Source: Syntrophomonas sp. UBA5432
GTDB lineage: Bacteria > Bacillota > Syntrophomonadia > Syntrophomonadales > Syntrophomonadaceae
Length of the DNA: 48,661 bases
Direction of reading: 5' to 3'
Assembly: GCA_002424365.1 (NCBI GenBank)
Contig: DIRQ01000037.1
Location: forward strand, 1-48,661
Shown: piece by piece, positions 41,943 to 48,661 of the stretch
Layout: the number at the start of each line of letters is the position of its first letter
Position numbering within the stretch: the stretch's first letter is position 1
Translations under genes and position numbers: made by a program
The notes under the pieces: generated by a model
Databases searched by the model: none
Told to the model about the DNA's origin: nothing
What the model saw: only the letters and a program-made list of their open reading frames with translations

Positions 41943-43750
41943 TAGTTATCCCCTCCTAGTATAGCCTCAAAGGGGCATACTTCTATACACAGGCCGCAAC
42001 CCGCACAGCTTTCCAGCACCTGAGGTTTCTGTCCCGTTTCCATTACCAGAGCCGGGCAGCCAATTTCGGTAACGCAGAGGCCGCAGTCCTTACATTTCTC
42101 CATATCAATCACAACCGGGGCAGAACCCTTAGCTTCAGGGAGGTTAATACAGGCTCGCTTCATTATAATTACTGCCGGACCGTCATAAGCCAGTGCTTCT
42201 TTAACTGCTGCCACCGCTTCTTTTAAATTTACCGGGTCAACCCTCTTTATAAATGTTACCCCACAGCCTTCCAGTACTTTTTGTAGGTCAATCGCCGCCA
42301 CTATTTCCCCGGTAGCAGTTTGTCCCGTTCCCGGGTGAGGTTGAAAACCAGTCATGGCAGTAGTACTGTTGTCCAGTATTACTAGGGTAAGGGGATATTG
42401 ATTGTAAACTGCATTAATAACTCCGGTAATACCGCTATGAAAAAAGGTTGAATCTCCTAAAACGGCAATAGCCTGTCGACCCGGCTCCGCTCTGCCAATA
42501 CCCTGAGCCTGGGTTATAGCTGCCCCCATACACAGACAGGTATCCACTGCTGATAGAGGTGGCATCATACCCAGGGTATAGCAACCAATGTCGCCGGTAA
42601 ACACTGCATCCGACTTTTTACCAGCCGCCTTGCGAATAGCGTAAAAAGATGCCCGGTGGGGACAACCGGCACAGAGAATGGGCCGGCGTATGGGTAGTTC
42701 CGGTTTTGCTGTAATCGATTTGCTTTCTAGTTCTTTTCCTGACCAATTAGCAATCACCCTGGTTACCAGGTCTACATTTAGCTCGCCGGTACCTGGTACC
42801 ATAGCATCATGTTTACCGCTTAACTGTAGATGCAGGCCAATTTTTCCTGCCAGTCGCAGCATGGCATCCTCCAAAACTGGGTCCTGTTCCTCAATTACCA
42901 GCAAGTGTTCGTGTTTTTTCAGGAATTGGGCAGCCAGTTCTTCGGGAAAGGGATAAGGGGTTGATATTTTTAAGATTTCAGTATTATCAATCATATTAAG
43001 CCGCTGCAGGGCTTCTTTTACATAATGATAGCTTACTCCGGAACAGGCAATAGCGTATTCGCCCTGACCCTCCTGGTAATTAAAGCGGGAGTTGGAAAAT
43101 TCCTGCCCCATGGTTTTCAGGTTCTCCAGTAATTCACCATGTTTACGAAGAGAAACACTGGGAAAAATAACCCAGTCTCCCCCTTTTTCAAAGCGAGCTT
43201 CAGAATCCCTTATAATAATCTCAGGTAGATTCACATCCTGCCCCACATGGCACACTCTGGTGGTAGGGCGTAGTATCACCGGCAGGTGATACTTTTCCGA
43301 TATATTAAAGGCTTCCATTACCATTTCCATAGCTTCCTGAGGGTCAGAAGGGTCCAGTACCGGAACCTTGGCGAAACTAGCGAACTGCCGGGTATCCTGC
43401 TCGGTTTGGGAGCTGTGTGGTCCCGGGTCATCAGCTACTACCAGAACCAGTCCTCCTTTTACCCCTAGGTAAGTACCGGAAAGAAGGGGGTCAGCAGCTA
43501 CATTAAGTCCCACCTGCTTCATAGTAACCAGAGTCCGGGCACCGCTGATAGCAGACCCATAAGCAACTTCCAAAGCTACCTTTTCATTTACGCACCACTC
43601 GGCATGAAAACCATAATATTTGGCCTGGGTGGCCAGGGTACTAAAGATTTCTGTAGAGGGAGTTCCTGGGTAGGCGGTAGCCACCTTAACCCCGGCAGCT
43701 ATTGCGCCCCAGGCGATAGCTTCGTTTCCTAATAATAATTGCTTGGCCAA
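41942..43750 (-). CDS. iorA: Indolepyruvate:ferredoxin oxidoreductase alpha subunit (copy 2)
   Basis: A protein of 602 residues. The start is TTG 43750 with a GGTGAGGTG site. Domains: pyrimidine-binding domain with TAYPGTPSTEIF and WCVNEKVALEVAYG, a linker, a thiamine-diphosphate domain with LCAGCPHRASFYA, GDIGCYTLG and LGDSTFFHSG...NSTTAMTGFQPHPG, then a C-terminal ferredoxin with two canonical clusters (CKDCGLCVTEIGCP and CAGCGLCIEVCP). It oxidises aryl 2-oxo acids to acyl-CoA and reduces ferredoxin. A leader hairpin lies only 28 bases before the start. Confidence 0.96.
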   Translation of the reverse strand: MAKQLLLGNEAIAWGAIAAGVKVATAYPGTPSTEIFSTLATQAKYYGFHAEWCVNEKVALEVAYGSAISGARTLVTMKQVGLNVAADPLLSGTYLGVKGGLVLVVADDPGPHSSQTEQDTRQFASFAKVPVLDPSDPQEAMEMVMEAFNISEKYHLPVILRPTTRVCHVGQDVNLPEIIIRDSEARFEKGGDWVIFPSVSLRKHGELLENLKTMGQEFSNSRFNYQEGQGEYAIACSGVSYHYVKEALQRLNMIDNTEILKISTPYPFPEELAAQFLKKHEHLLVIEEQDPVLEDAMLRLAGKIGLHLQLSGKHDAMVPGTGELNVDLVTRVIANWSGKELESKSITAKPELPIRRPILCAGCPHRASFYAIRKAAGKKSDAVFTGDIGCYTLGMMPPLSAVDTCLCMGAAITQAQGIGRAEPGRQAIAVLGDSTFFHSGITGVINAVYNQYPLTLVILDNSTTAMTGFQPHPGTGQTATGEIVAAIDLQKVLEGCGVTFIKRVDPVNLKEAVAAVKEALAYDGPAVIIMKRACINLPEAKGSAPVVIDMEKCKDCGLCVTEIGCPALVMETGQKPQVLESCAGCGLCIEVCPFEAILGGDN

Positions 43751-43777
43751 ATTTCACACCTCACCTACAAAACAAAA

Positions 43778-43808
43778 GGCCGGGTCAACAGAAGGTGCTG
43801 ACCTGGCC
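43778..43808 (-). promoter_or_regulatory. Terminator-like leader hairpin before iorA copy 2 (possible attenuator)
   Basis: On the minus strand GGCCAGGTCA (43808-43799) pairs with TGACCCGGCC (43787-43778) through a 10-bp stem with a G-U pair and an 11-base loop, then TTTTGTTTTG. This has the form of an intrinsic terminator, placed after the promoter at 43882-43911 and just before the ribosome-binding site. It could terminate read-through from the upstream gene, or act as an attenuator of this operon. Confidence 0.55.
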
Positions 43809-43881
43809 CAATTATCTGCAACCAGCTCAACTAATCTAATCTATGCTTATCTCATCTCAACTCATCTGTTATCTAAACCCT

Positions 43882-43911
43882 ATTCTAGCATCCGATGCCG
43901 AACCTTGTAAA
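43882..43911 (-). promoter_or_regulatory. Promoter of the iorA-iorB-paaK operon
   Basis: On the minus strand TTTACA (43911-43906), 18 bases, then TAGAAT (43887-43882). The leader would be about 125 bases and includes a purine-rich segment with repeated GATGAG/GATTAG (about 43817-43868) and the hairpin at 43778-43808. Confidence 0.5.
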
Positions 43912-43958
43912 TGATTATAATAAAATTCAGTGATATTCATAAAAAAATCAGCGTCCGT

Positions 43959-44010
43959 CAGCTCCCTTAATAGCGACCGTAGGGAGCATCCGTGTGCCCT
44001 ATGGGTATGT
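43959..44010. repeat. Dispersed repeat with hairpin after the monooxygenase gene
   Basis: It shares CAGCTCCCTTAAT and CATCCGTGT with 13533-13588. Within it GCTCCCT (43961-43967) and AGGGAGC (43981-43987) form a 7-bp hairpin, and on the minus strand a T7 run (43947-43941) lies about 13 bases after it. It may serve as the terminator of the minus-strand gene at 44023. Confidence 0.5.
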
Positions 44011-44022
44011 CAAAAGAACCTT

Positions 44023-44994
44023 CTAATTAAACCGCGCCAAATTCCTTTCCAGAATAGCCTGGGAATCATTAACCATAGACTGTATCAGTTCCGCACAGGT
44101 AGTTACTTCTTTTACCAGGCCAATAGACTGACCCACCATCAGGGGGGCATTCTCAACGTCACCTGTCTGCCAAGCGTCCAGGGAACGCTGTCCTGCTAGC
44201 AGGGGAATGAGATCCTCGATTTTAGCCCCTTTGGCTTCCATATCCAAAATTTGCCGGGTAAGATCATTTTTTAAGGCCCGACCCTGCAGTCCTACACTTT
44301 TACAAATTAAGGTGGTTTCATGTTCCTCTCTTTTAATAAGCTCCTCCCAAATGCGGGGATGAACTTGACATTCTTTGGTGGCAATAAAGCGAGTAGCCAT
44401 TAACACCCCTTCGGCTCCCAGGCTCAAGGCTGCGGCCAGGCTGCGCCCGTCAACTATACCGCCAGTAGATATGACTGGTATCTTGACACTTTCAGCAATG
44501 CGAGGTAGTAAAACCATGGTAGCAACATCGTCATTCAGGGGATGACCGCCTTCTTCAATACCGGCGGCTATAACAGCATCATAACCCCAGCGTTCGATAT
44601 TTAAAGCATGCCTTACCGCACCTACCTTGTGCATGACTTTAACTCCGGCCTTGTGACACATATCCAGGTATTTTACTGCTGGTTTACCGGAGACTTCTAT
44701 GGCGGTTACCTTTTCTTCGGCACATACTTTAAAAAAGTCATCATAAATTTCCTCGGTGAAACGCATGGAAGGTAGTAAGGTAATATTTATACCGATGGGT
44801 TTACTGGTAAGTTCCCGGGCCTTATGGATGGCTGCTCTTAATTCTTCACCACTGTTATAATTGCAGGCGGTAATATTGCCCAAACCTCCAGCATTAGAAA
44901 TGGCGGCACAAAGCTCGGGAGTCGCCAGCCAGAGCATACCTCCACATATAATAGGATAATCAATACCAAATAACTCTGTTATCCTGGTCTTCAT
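44023..44994 (-). CDS. Nitronate monooxygenase / FabK-like FMN protein
   Basis: A protein of 323 residues, TIM-barrel FMN family. Seen: YPIICGGMLWLATPELCAAI at the N-terminus, KPIGINITLLPS, the GIEEGGHP segment with the catalytic-type histidine, ISTGGIVDGRSLAAALSLGA and GVLMATRFIATKE. The family holds nitronate monooxygenases (2-nitropropane dioxygenases), FabK enoyl-ACP reductases and related enzymes; the sequence does not settle which. In anaerobic Clostridia such genes often sit near fatty-acid or amino-acid degradation genes and are not expected to use oxygen in the classical way. It is monocistronic or loosely linked to the following iorA operon. RBS is a GGGGGG run before ATG 44994. Confidence 0.88.
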   Translation of the reverse strand: MKTRITELFGIDYPIICGGMLWLATPELCAAISNAGGLGNITACNYNSGEELRAAIHKARELTSKPIGINITLLPSMRFTEEIYDDFFKVCAEEKVTAIEVSGKPAVKYLDMCHKAGVKVMHKVGAVRHALNIERWGYDAVIAAGIEEGGHPLNDDVATMVLLPRIAESVKIPVISTGGIVDGRSLAAALSLGAEGVLMATRFIATKECQVHPRIWEELIKREEHETTLICKSVGLQGRALKNDLTRQILDMEAKGAKIEDLIPLLAGQRSLDAWQTGDVENAPLMVGQSIGLVKEVTTCAELIQSMVNDSQAILERNLARFN

Positions 44995-45254
44995 ATAAAC
45001 CCCCCCTCAAATTCCTGATATCTATATATTACAATAACAAAATATCAAATACAAAACATTTATTTAAGGAAATAACAATGAAATAACATCCCTTTTATGG
45101 CGGTAAAATTTAATGATAAAAGCTATGAGGTATTCTCTACATGGTAAAAGAATTAATTAATCACCACGAGATATTGGCAGTAAACATACTTTTTGCATGG
45201 GAATCATATATTGAATTAAAAAAGGGGTACAAGTTTGGTTTGAGGTGATGTGGG

Positions 45255-45824
45255 ATGTTAGGAAGTTTTAAAACTCGTTTACTAATAGTTATCATAATAG
45301 TAACCCTGGCGGGGTTGGCAATGCAATCCAATAATGGTAGTCGGGAAGTAGTAGAACCGGTAATTGCTTATGTAATGAAAGACTACCAAATAGAAAAAAA
45401 GGCAGCTACCTTTATACATAATATTCGGGAAAATAGCAGCCTGATACCGGTATCAGGCGATGTAGCTATGCAGCTTCCCTGTGAGTATTTGGAACTACAG
45501 CAGAAATACGGCTGGTACTGGGACCCTAAAGAACAGAAACAGAGTTTTTATCCCGGACTTAGTTTAAAGGTTAAGAAAAATACTTTGGTCCGGCCGATGA
45601 TGGCGGGAACGGTGGAGAAAATATCTGTAGATGACAAGGGACGCACGGTGTTATTGCGGCATGATGACCAGATTTATACCCTATATAGTGGTCTTAAAGA
45701 AGTGCTGGTAGAAGAGAATAATACGGTAGATCTGGATGATGCTCTGGGTAAATGCGACAATAGTTTGTATTTGGAGATGAGAAGCCAGGATGGACCCCTT
45801 AATGTTAACTATCTTTTTGAATAA
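45255..45824 (+). CDS. spoIVFA: SpoIVFA-like LytM-domain protein (catalytically degenerate)
   Basis: A protein of 189 residues with one N-terminal membrane helix (about 7-24) and a C-terminal LytM/M23-like domain (about 100-185). In true M23 peptidases the first zinc motif is HxxxD; here the equivalent is YPGLSL. The second HxH-type site is LYLEMR. The domain therefore lacks the metal ligands and should be non-enzymatic, as in SpoIVFA, which regulates the SpoIVFB protease at the engulfed forespore. The start has GAGGTG close upstream. It overlaps the metalloprotease gene by one base, which strongly supports the SpoIVFA/SpoIVFB reading. Confidence 0.82.
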   Translation: MLGSFKTRLLIVIIIVTLAGLAMQSNNGSREVVEPVIAYVMKDYQIEKKAATFIHNIRENSSLIPVSGDVAMQLPCEYLELQQKYGWYWDPKEQKQSFYPGLSLKVKKNTLVRPMMAGTVEKISVDDKGRTVLLRHDDQIYTLYSGLKEVLVEENNTVDLDDALGKCDNSLYLEMRSQDGPLNVNYLFE

Positions 45825-46684
45825 TGCGACTGGGTAGATTATCCAGTGTTCAGGTAAAAGTAAACCCGCTATTTTTACTACTATGTCTTACTTATGTCTA
45901 CCTGGGACTGGCCCGGGAGATTTTAGTTATTTTAGGGTCACTGCTGGTACACGAAACCGCCCATGGCCTTATGGCTAAAATAATGGGCCTAAAAATAGCG
46001 GAAATAGATCTGTTTCCCTTCGGAGGGCAGGCGAAAATTGAAGATTTTACCGGTCTGGACCCGGAGAAGGAGATATACGTTGCCCTGGCAGGACCTATTA
46101 TCAGTCTGTCCATGGCAGCGGTTTTTTATTTTCTGCCCCTTAAAATGGATCCCCTGAACCTGGATATGCTGGTTAAAGTTAATTTACTACTGGGATGTTT
46201 AAATCTTCTGCCTGCTTTACCCCTTGATGGGGGAAGGGTACTGCGTGCATTGCTATCACCTTATAGGGGTTATAAGAAAGCTACCAGGATAGCGGCATTA
46301 ACCGGAGAAACCCTAGGGGGGTTAATGATTGTAGGAGGAGCTTATCTTACCTGGGTTAACCTTACTGGTATTAATTTCATCATACTAGGGGTTTTTCTCT
46401 TTTGGGCGGCTAGAAGGGAATCGAGATTTTTGGTTTATGCCTTTATGCGCTTTTTGGTACACAAAAAGGGGGAACTGGCCCGCAAAGGATTTCTATCGGC
46501 TCGTCAGGTAGTAAGTATGGAAGATGCTCTCGTGAAAAACATCCTGGACTCCAGCCAGCCCAGCCATTACCTGCTGGTGGTAATAGTTGACCAGGAGCAT
46601 CATGTAATAGGTATGCATAGCGAAGCCGAGCTCATAGAATGCCTGTTTGAAAAAGGCCCCCGGGCTACGTTAAGGGATTGTTGA
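45824..46684 (+). CDS. spoIVFB: Site-2 protease SpoIVFB-like (M50)
   Basis: A membrane metalloprotease of 286 residues. The zinc motif HETAH is near residue 44 within LLVHETAHGLMAKIMG, and the second ligand segment is LPLDGGRVLRALL (about 131-143). About six hydrophobic segments make up the membrane domain. The C-terminal 70 residues (MEDALVKNILDSS...VIGMHSEAELIECL) resemble a CBS domain that binds ATP in SpoIVFB. In Bacillus it cleaves pro-sigma-K during sporulation; here the SpoIVFA-like partner is directly upstream. No pro-sigma-K gene lies in the window. Confidence 0.92.
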   Translation: MRLGRLSSVQVKVNPLFLLLCLTYVYLGLAREILVILGSLLVHETAHGLMAKIMGLKIAEIDLFPFGGQAKIEDFTGLDPEKEIYVALAGPIISLSMAAVFYFLPLKMDPLNLDMLVKVNLLLGCLNLLPALPLDGGRVLRALLSPYRGYKKATRIAALTGETLGGLMIVGGAYLTWVNLTGINFIILGVFLFWAARRESRFLVYAFMRFLVHKKGELARKGFLSARQVVSMEDALVKNILDSSQPSHYLLVVIVDQEHHVIGMHSEAELIECLFEKGPRATLRDC

Positions 46685-46735
46685 TTTGAGGACATAATTA
46701 TGGTACATTAGAGCCACGAAAGGAGTTGAGTAATT

Positions 46736-46996
46736 ATGCCTAAAATCATTCCGATTCGGGATTTAAAAAATACAAGCGAGATTTCTCAAATGTGTCGTGC
46801 TTCAGATGAGCCTATTTTTGTGACCAAAAATGGATACGGCGATATGGTTATAATGAGTATTAAGCTGTACGAAGAAAAGATGTTTATGTCGGATGTCTAC
46901 CAGAAATTAAGGGATGCCGAGCAACAATTGACGGAAGGGAAGATACTTGAAGGAGATACTTCTCTGAAGAGTATAAGAGAAAAATACAATGTATAA
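46736..46996 (+). CDS. Phd/YefM-type antitoxin
   Basis: A protein of 86 residues with the Phd/YefM N-terminal fold: MPKIIPIRDLKNTSEI, then DEPIFVTKNGYGDMVIMSIKLYEEK, a beta-hairpin core that binds DNA. The C-terminal part (about 50-86) is charged and would neutralise the toxin. The stop overlaps the start of the RelE-like gene by 8 bases, the standard antitoxin-first arrangement. Autoregulation of the pair by the antitoxin is expected. RBS AAGGAG precedes ATG 46736. Confidence 0.88.
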   Translation: MPKIIPIRDLKNTSEISQMCRASDEPIFVTKNGYGDMVIMSIKLYEEKMFMSDVYQKLRDAEQQLTEGKILEGDTSLKSIREKYNV

Positions 46997-47297
46997 ATTG
47001 ATTGTCTCAGAACTTGCTCATCAGGATTTGGACAATATCGTTTCATATATTGCTATTCAATTGGCAAATCCAGCGGCTGCATCAAGTTTTCTTGATGAGA
47101 TCGACAAATGCTACGGATATTTGAAAAGTAATCCGATGATGTATTCCAAGTGTCACGATAGCCGTTTGGAAAAGGAAGATTACCGCAAGGCAGTGGTAAA
47201 AAATTATATTATCGTCTATAAAGCGGATAAAGATGCTAAAATAGTAAGCATCCTGCGTTTCTTTTACGGTGCTCAAGATTATGATAAATTGATATAA
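46989..47297 (+). CDS. RelE/ParE-type toxin
   Basis: A protein of 102 residues with the RelE/ParE fold: YKLIVSELAHQDLDNIVSYI, LANPAAASSFLDEIDKCYGYL, and the strand pair YRKAVVKNYIIVYKADKDAKIVSILRFFYGAQDY. The conserved Arg in SILRFFYG fits ParE/RelE members. It would inhibit DNA gyrase or cleave mRNA; the sequence does not settle which. It lies between spoIVFB and the rRNA methyltransferase gene, so it is probably a mobile insertion. Confidence 0.88.
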   Translation: MYKLIVSELAHQDLDNIVSYIAIQLANPAAASSFLDEIDKCYGYLKSNPMMYSKCHDSRLEKEDYRKAVVKNYIIVYKADKDAKIVSILRFFYGAQDYDKLI

Positions 47298-47381
47298 GCA
47301 ATTAATATGATGAAAGCATTGTTTAATAGACGAAAGGCTGAAAAATGAATAACTTGGAGCCAAAAAGGCAAACAAAACAAT

Positions 47382-47412
47382 AAACTCTTCCCGCTTTTAG
47401 GAGGAGTTTTTT
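47382..47412 (+). terminator. Intrinsic terminator after the toxin-antitoxin pair
   Basis: AAACTCTTCC (47382-47391) pairs with GGAGGAGTTT (47400-47409) with one G-U pair and an 8-base loop, followed by a T run to 47412. It separates the pair from the rRNA methyltransferase gene. Confidence 0.7.
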
Positions 47413-47441
47413 AATGCGATTTTTTGAAGGAGGACAGCCTG

Positions 47442-48661
47442 ATGCAGGCTAAAATCGAAGGTATCAGCCACCGCGGAGAAGGTGTAGCCCGAATTAATGG
47501 TAAAGTGGTATTCATTCCTTACGCCATCCCTGGCGAAGAGGTTAAGGTAGAAATTGTGCAAGAGCATAAACGATTTGCCCGGGGGAAGCTAACCGGGATT
47601 TACACGGCATCACCTGACCGCAGGGAACCGGCCTGCCCTGCCTATTATGAATGTGGTGGCTGTGCCTACCAGCATATTGATTATGCCCGGGAACTAGATT
47701 TAAAAAGAAACATGGTTAAGGAAACCCTGAAACGTTTGGGGGGAATAGAGGCTGAGGTCCTGCCGGTCATAGGCATGGAAGAACCGTACCGCTACCGCAA
47801 TAAAGTAGTCTGGCATACCGCCATGGTTAATGGCAAAATGCAAATGGGTTTCTACCGCGAAGGAAGTCATGAGCTGATACCCCTTGGTGGCTGTACCCTG
47901 ATTCATAAGGATATGGAACAGGTACAAAATAGCCTGGCCGCCAATCTATCCGACCTGGAGGTACAACCAGGAACGGAAATCACCCTCCGACGTTCATCCT
48001 GGATCGGGCATATGAGCCTGGTCTTTAATGGTAAATGCAATAATGAAGCATTATCCGCCTGGGCTTTATCTTTATCCGCTAATCTATCCCTGCATATCAG
48101 CCAAGGCTCCAAGATTAAGACAGTGCAGGGTAAACCCTTTTTAGAGGAACAATTATGCGGCTTAACTTTTCAGGTATCTCCTTTGGCCTTTTTACAGGTC
48201 AATCACCAGCAGACCGAGAAACTGTATCAACTTATACACCAATATGCCGCTCTAAGTGGCAGGGAATCAGTACTGGACGGTTTTTGCGGCATTGGCACCA
48301 TTACCTTGAGCCTGGCAAAAAATGCTTCTCAGGTGGTTGGGATAGAGCTTTACCCGCAAGCAGTTGCCGATGCGACGCAGAATGCCGTCATAAATGACAT
48401 TCATAACGCCCGATTCTATGCTGGCTCCTGCGAAGAAATAATTACCCGGTTAAATCAGCCCTTTGATGTAGTTGTCCTGGACCCACCCCGGGCTGGTTGC
48501 AAGATACAGACCATCGAAGCAGTTATTAAAACTAATGCCCCGCATATCATATACGTCTCCTGCAACCCCTCCACTCTGGCCCGTGATTTGCAGCTATTTA
48601 CATCTTCGGGCTATACCATAACCAGGGTTCAACCTGTCGACATGTTTCCCCGTACACCGCA
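47442..48661 (+). CDS. rlmD: 23S rRNA (uracil-5)-methyltransferase RlmD/RumA-type, partial
   Basis: The gene starts at ATG 47442 after GAAGGAGG and stays open to the window edge, giving 406 residues. It begins with a TRAM domain (about 1-55: IEGISHRGEGVARINGKVVF). The 4Fe-4S cysteines follow as C-x5-C-x2-C (CPAYYECGGC), with a fourth in LGGCTLI. The methyltransferase domain has the SAM site LDGFCGIGTITLSLA, LDPPRAGC and the catalytic VSCNPSTLARDL near the end. Sequence ends at DMFPRTPH, so only the last few dozen residues are missing. It methylates U1939-type positions of 23S rRNA (or the RlmCD pair of sites in Gram-positives). Confidence 0.94.
   Translation, partial: MQAKIEGISHRGEGVARINGKVVFIPYAIPGEEVKVEIVQEHKRFARGKLTGIYTASPDRREPACPAYYECGGCAYQHIDYARELDLKRNMVKETLKRLGGIEAEVLPVIGMEEPYRYRNKVVWHTAMVNGKMQMGFYREGSHELIPLGGCTLIHKDMEQVQNSLAANLSDLEVQPGTEITLRRSSWIGHMSLVFNGKCNNEALSAWALSLSANLSLHISQGSKIKTVQGKPFLEEQLCGLTFQVSPLAFLQVNHQQTEKLYQLIHQYAALSGRESVLDGFCGIGTITLSLAKNASQVVGIELYPQAVADATQNAVINDIHNARFYAGSCEEIITRLNQPFDVVVLDPPRAGCKIQTIEAVIKTNAPHIIYVSCNPSTLARDLQLFTSSGYTITRVQPVDMFPRTP

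Noticed and set aside
43751..43880. A T-box or known riboswitch before iorA copy 2.
   Set aside because: I found no AGGGTGGNACC-type T-box sequence or other recognised aptamer core; only the hairpin is supported.
48155..48397. An 80-residue plus-strand frame near the window end.
   Set aside because: It lies inside the rlmD reading frame in another frame; the SAM-binding motifs are in the rlmD frame.
1..48661. CRISPR array, tRNA, rRNA, prophage or transposase genes.
   Set aside because: No regularly spaced repeats with unique spacers, no tRNA-like or rRNA sequence, and no integrase or transposase motifs were recognised by eye. A covariance-model scan would be needed to exclude small RNAs.

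Overview
The window reads as chromosome from an anaerobic, endospore-lineage Firmicute (Clostridia-like, possibly near the Syntrophomonadaceae; this placement is inference). The supports are a MinC-MinD-MinE set beside SpoIVFA/SpoIVFB-type sporulation proteins, strong GGAGG ribosome-binding sites with frequent TTG and GTG starts, and two indolepyruvate:ferredoxin oxidoreductase (IOR) operons with other ferredoxin and Fe-S enzymes of anaerobic amino-acid or aromatic-acid metabolism. I saw no rRNA, tRNA, CRISPR array, prophage or transposase gene.

Region by region. 1-13335 (+): a membrane cluster made of a secreted/membrane GATase-like protein, an ABC-2 ATPase and permease, a coiled-coil membrane protein broken by two lesions, a MoxR AAA+ ATPase, a DUF58 protein, a BatA-like vWA protein and a large double-vWA protein. 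13336-13804: non-coding DNA with dispersed repeats and a terminator. 13805-15526 (+): minC-minD-minE. 15904-16701 (+): an isolated crotonase. 16778-20866 (-): a Yip1-type membrane protein and a MacA/MacB-like efflux system. 21167-22444 (-): a NUDIX hydrolase and an eIF-2B-family protein. 22509-25559 (-): PspA, NfeD, flotillin and a 58-residue membrane protein. 25911-32153 (+): FrhB-like protein, IorA, IorB, and GlcD- and GlcF-like subunits, followed by an IclR regulator and a protein of unknown function (to 33996). 34109-35200 (-): a membrane-anchored Ntn hydrolase. 35382-39957 (+): a multidomain cell-wall amidase, a 50-residue membrane protein, RodA and a DUF1232 protein. 40072-44994 (-): nitronate monooxygenase-like protein, then a second iorA-iorB and a phenylacetate-CoA ligase. 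45255-46684 (+): SpoIVFA/SpoIVFB pair. 46736-47297 (+): Phd/RelE toxin-antitoxin pair. 47442-end (+): RlmD-type 23S rRNA methyltransferase, cut by the window edge.

How the genes work together. The first IOR cluster can be read as a pathway: GlcD/GlcF oxidise a 2-hydroxy acid to a 2-oxo acid, IorAB converts it with CoA to acyl-CoA, CO2 and reduced ferredoxin, and the FrhB-like protein may exchange electrons with another carrier. The second IOR operon ends in an acyl-CoA ligase that could interconvert the acyl-CoA and the free (aryl)acetate. The MoxR/DUF58/vWA proteins probably form a membrane-associated assembly or chaperone complex with a dedicated ABC exporter. The Min proteins, RodA, amidase and SpoIVF pair serve division, wall synthesis and sporulation, and metabolic and stress genes lie between them.

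The most notable observations are the doubly disrupted gene at 4800-6555 (an in-frame TGA plus a 7-bp repeat expansion), the FrhB-IOR-GlcDF electron-transfer cluster, the MoxR-vWA-ABC cluster, a possible attenuator ahead of the second iorA, a NUDIX/eIF-2B pair with an altered Nudix box, an apparent AUA start, and a dispersed repeat family in several gene borders.
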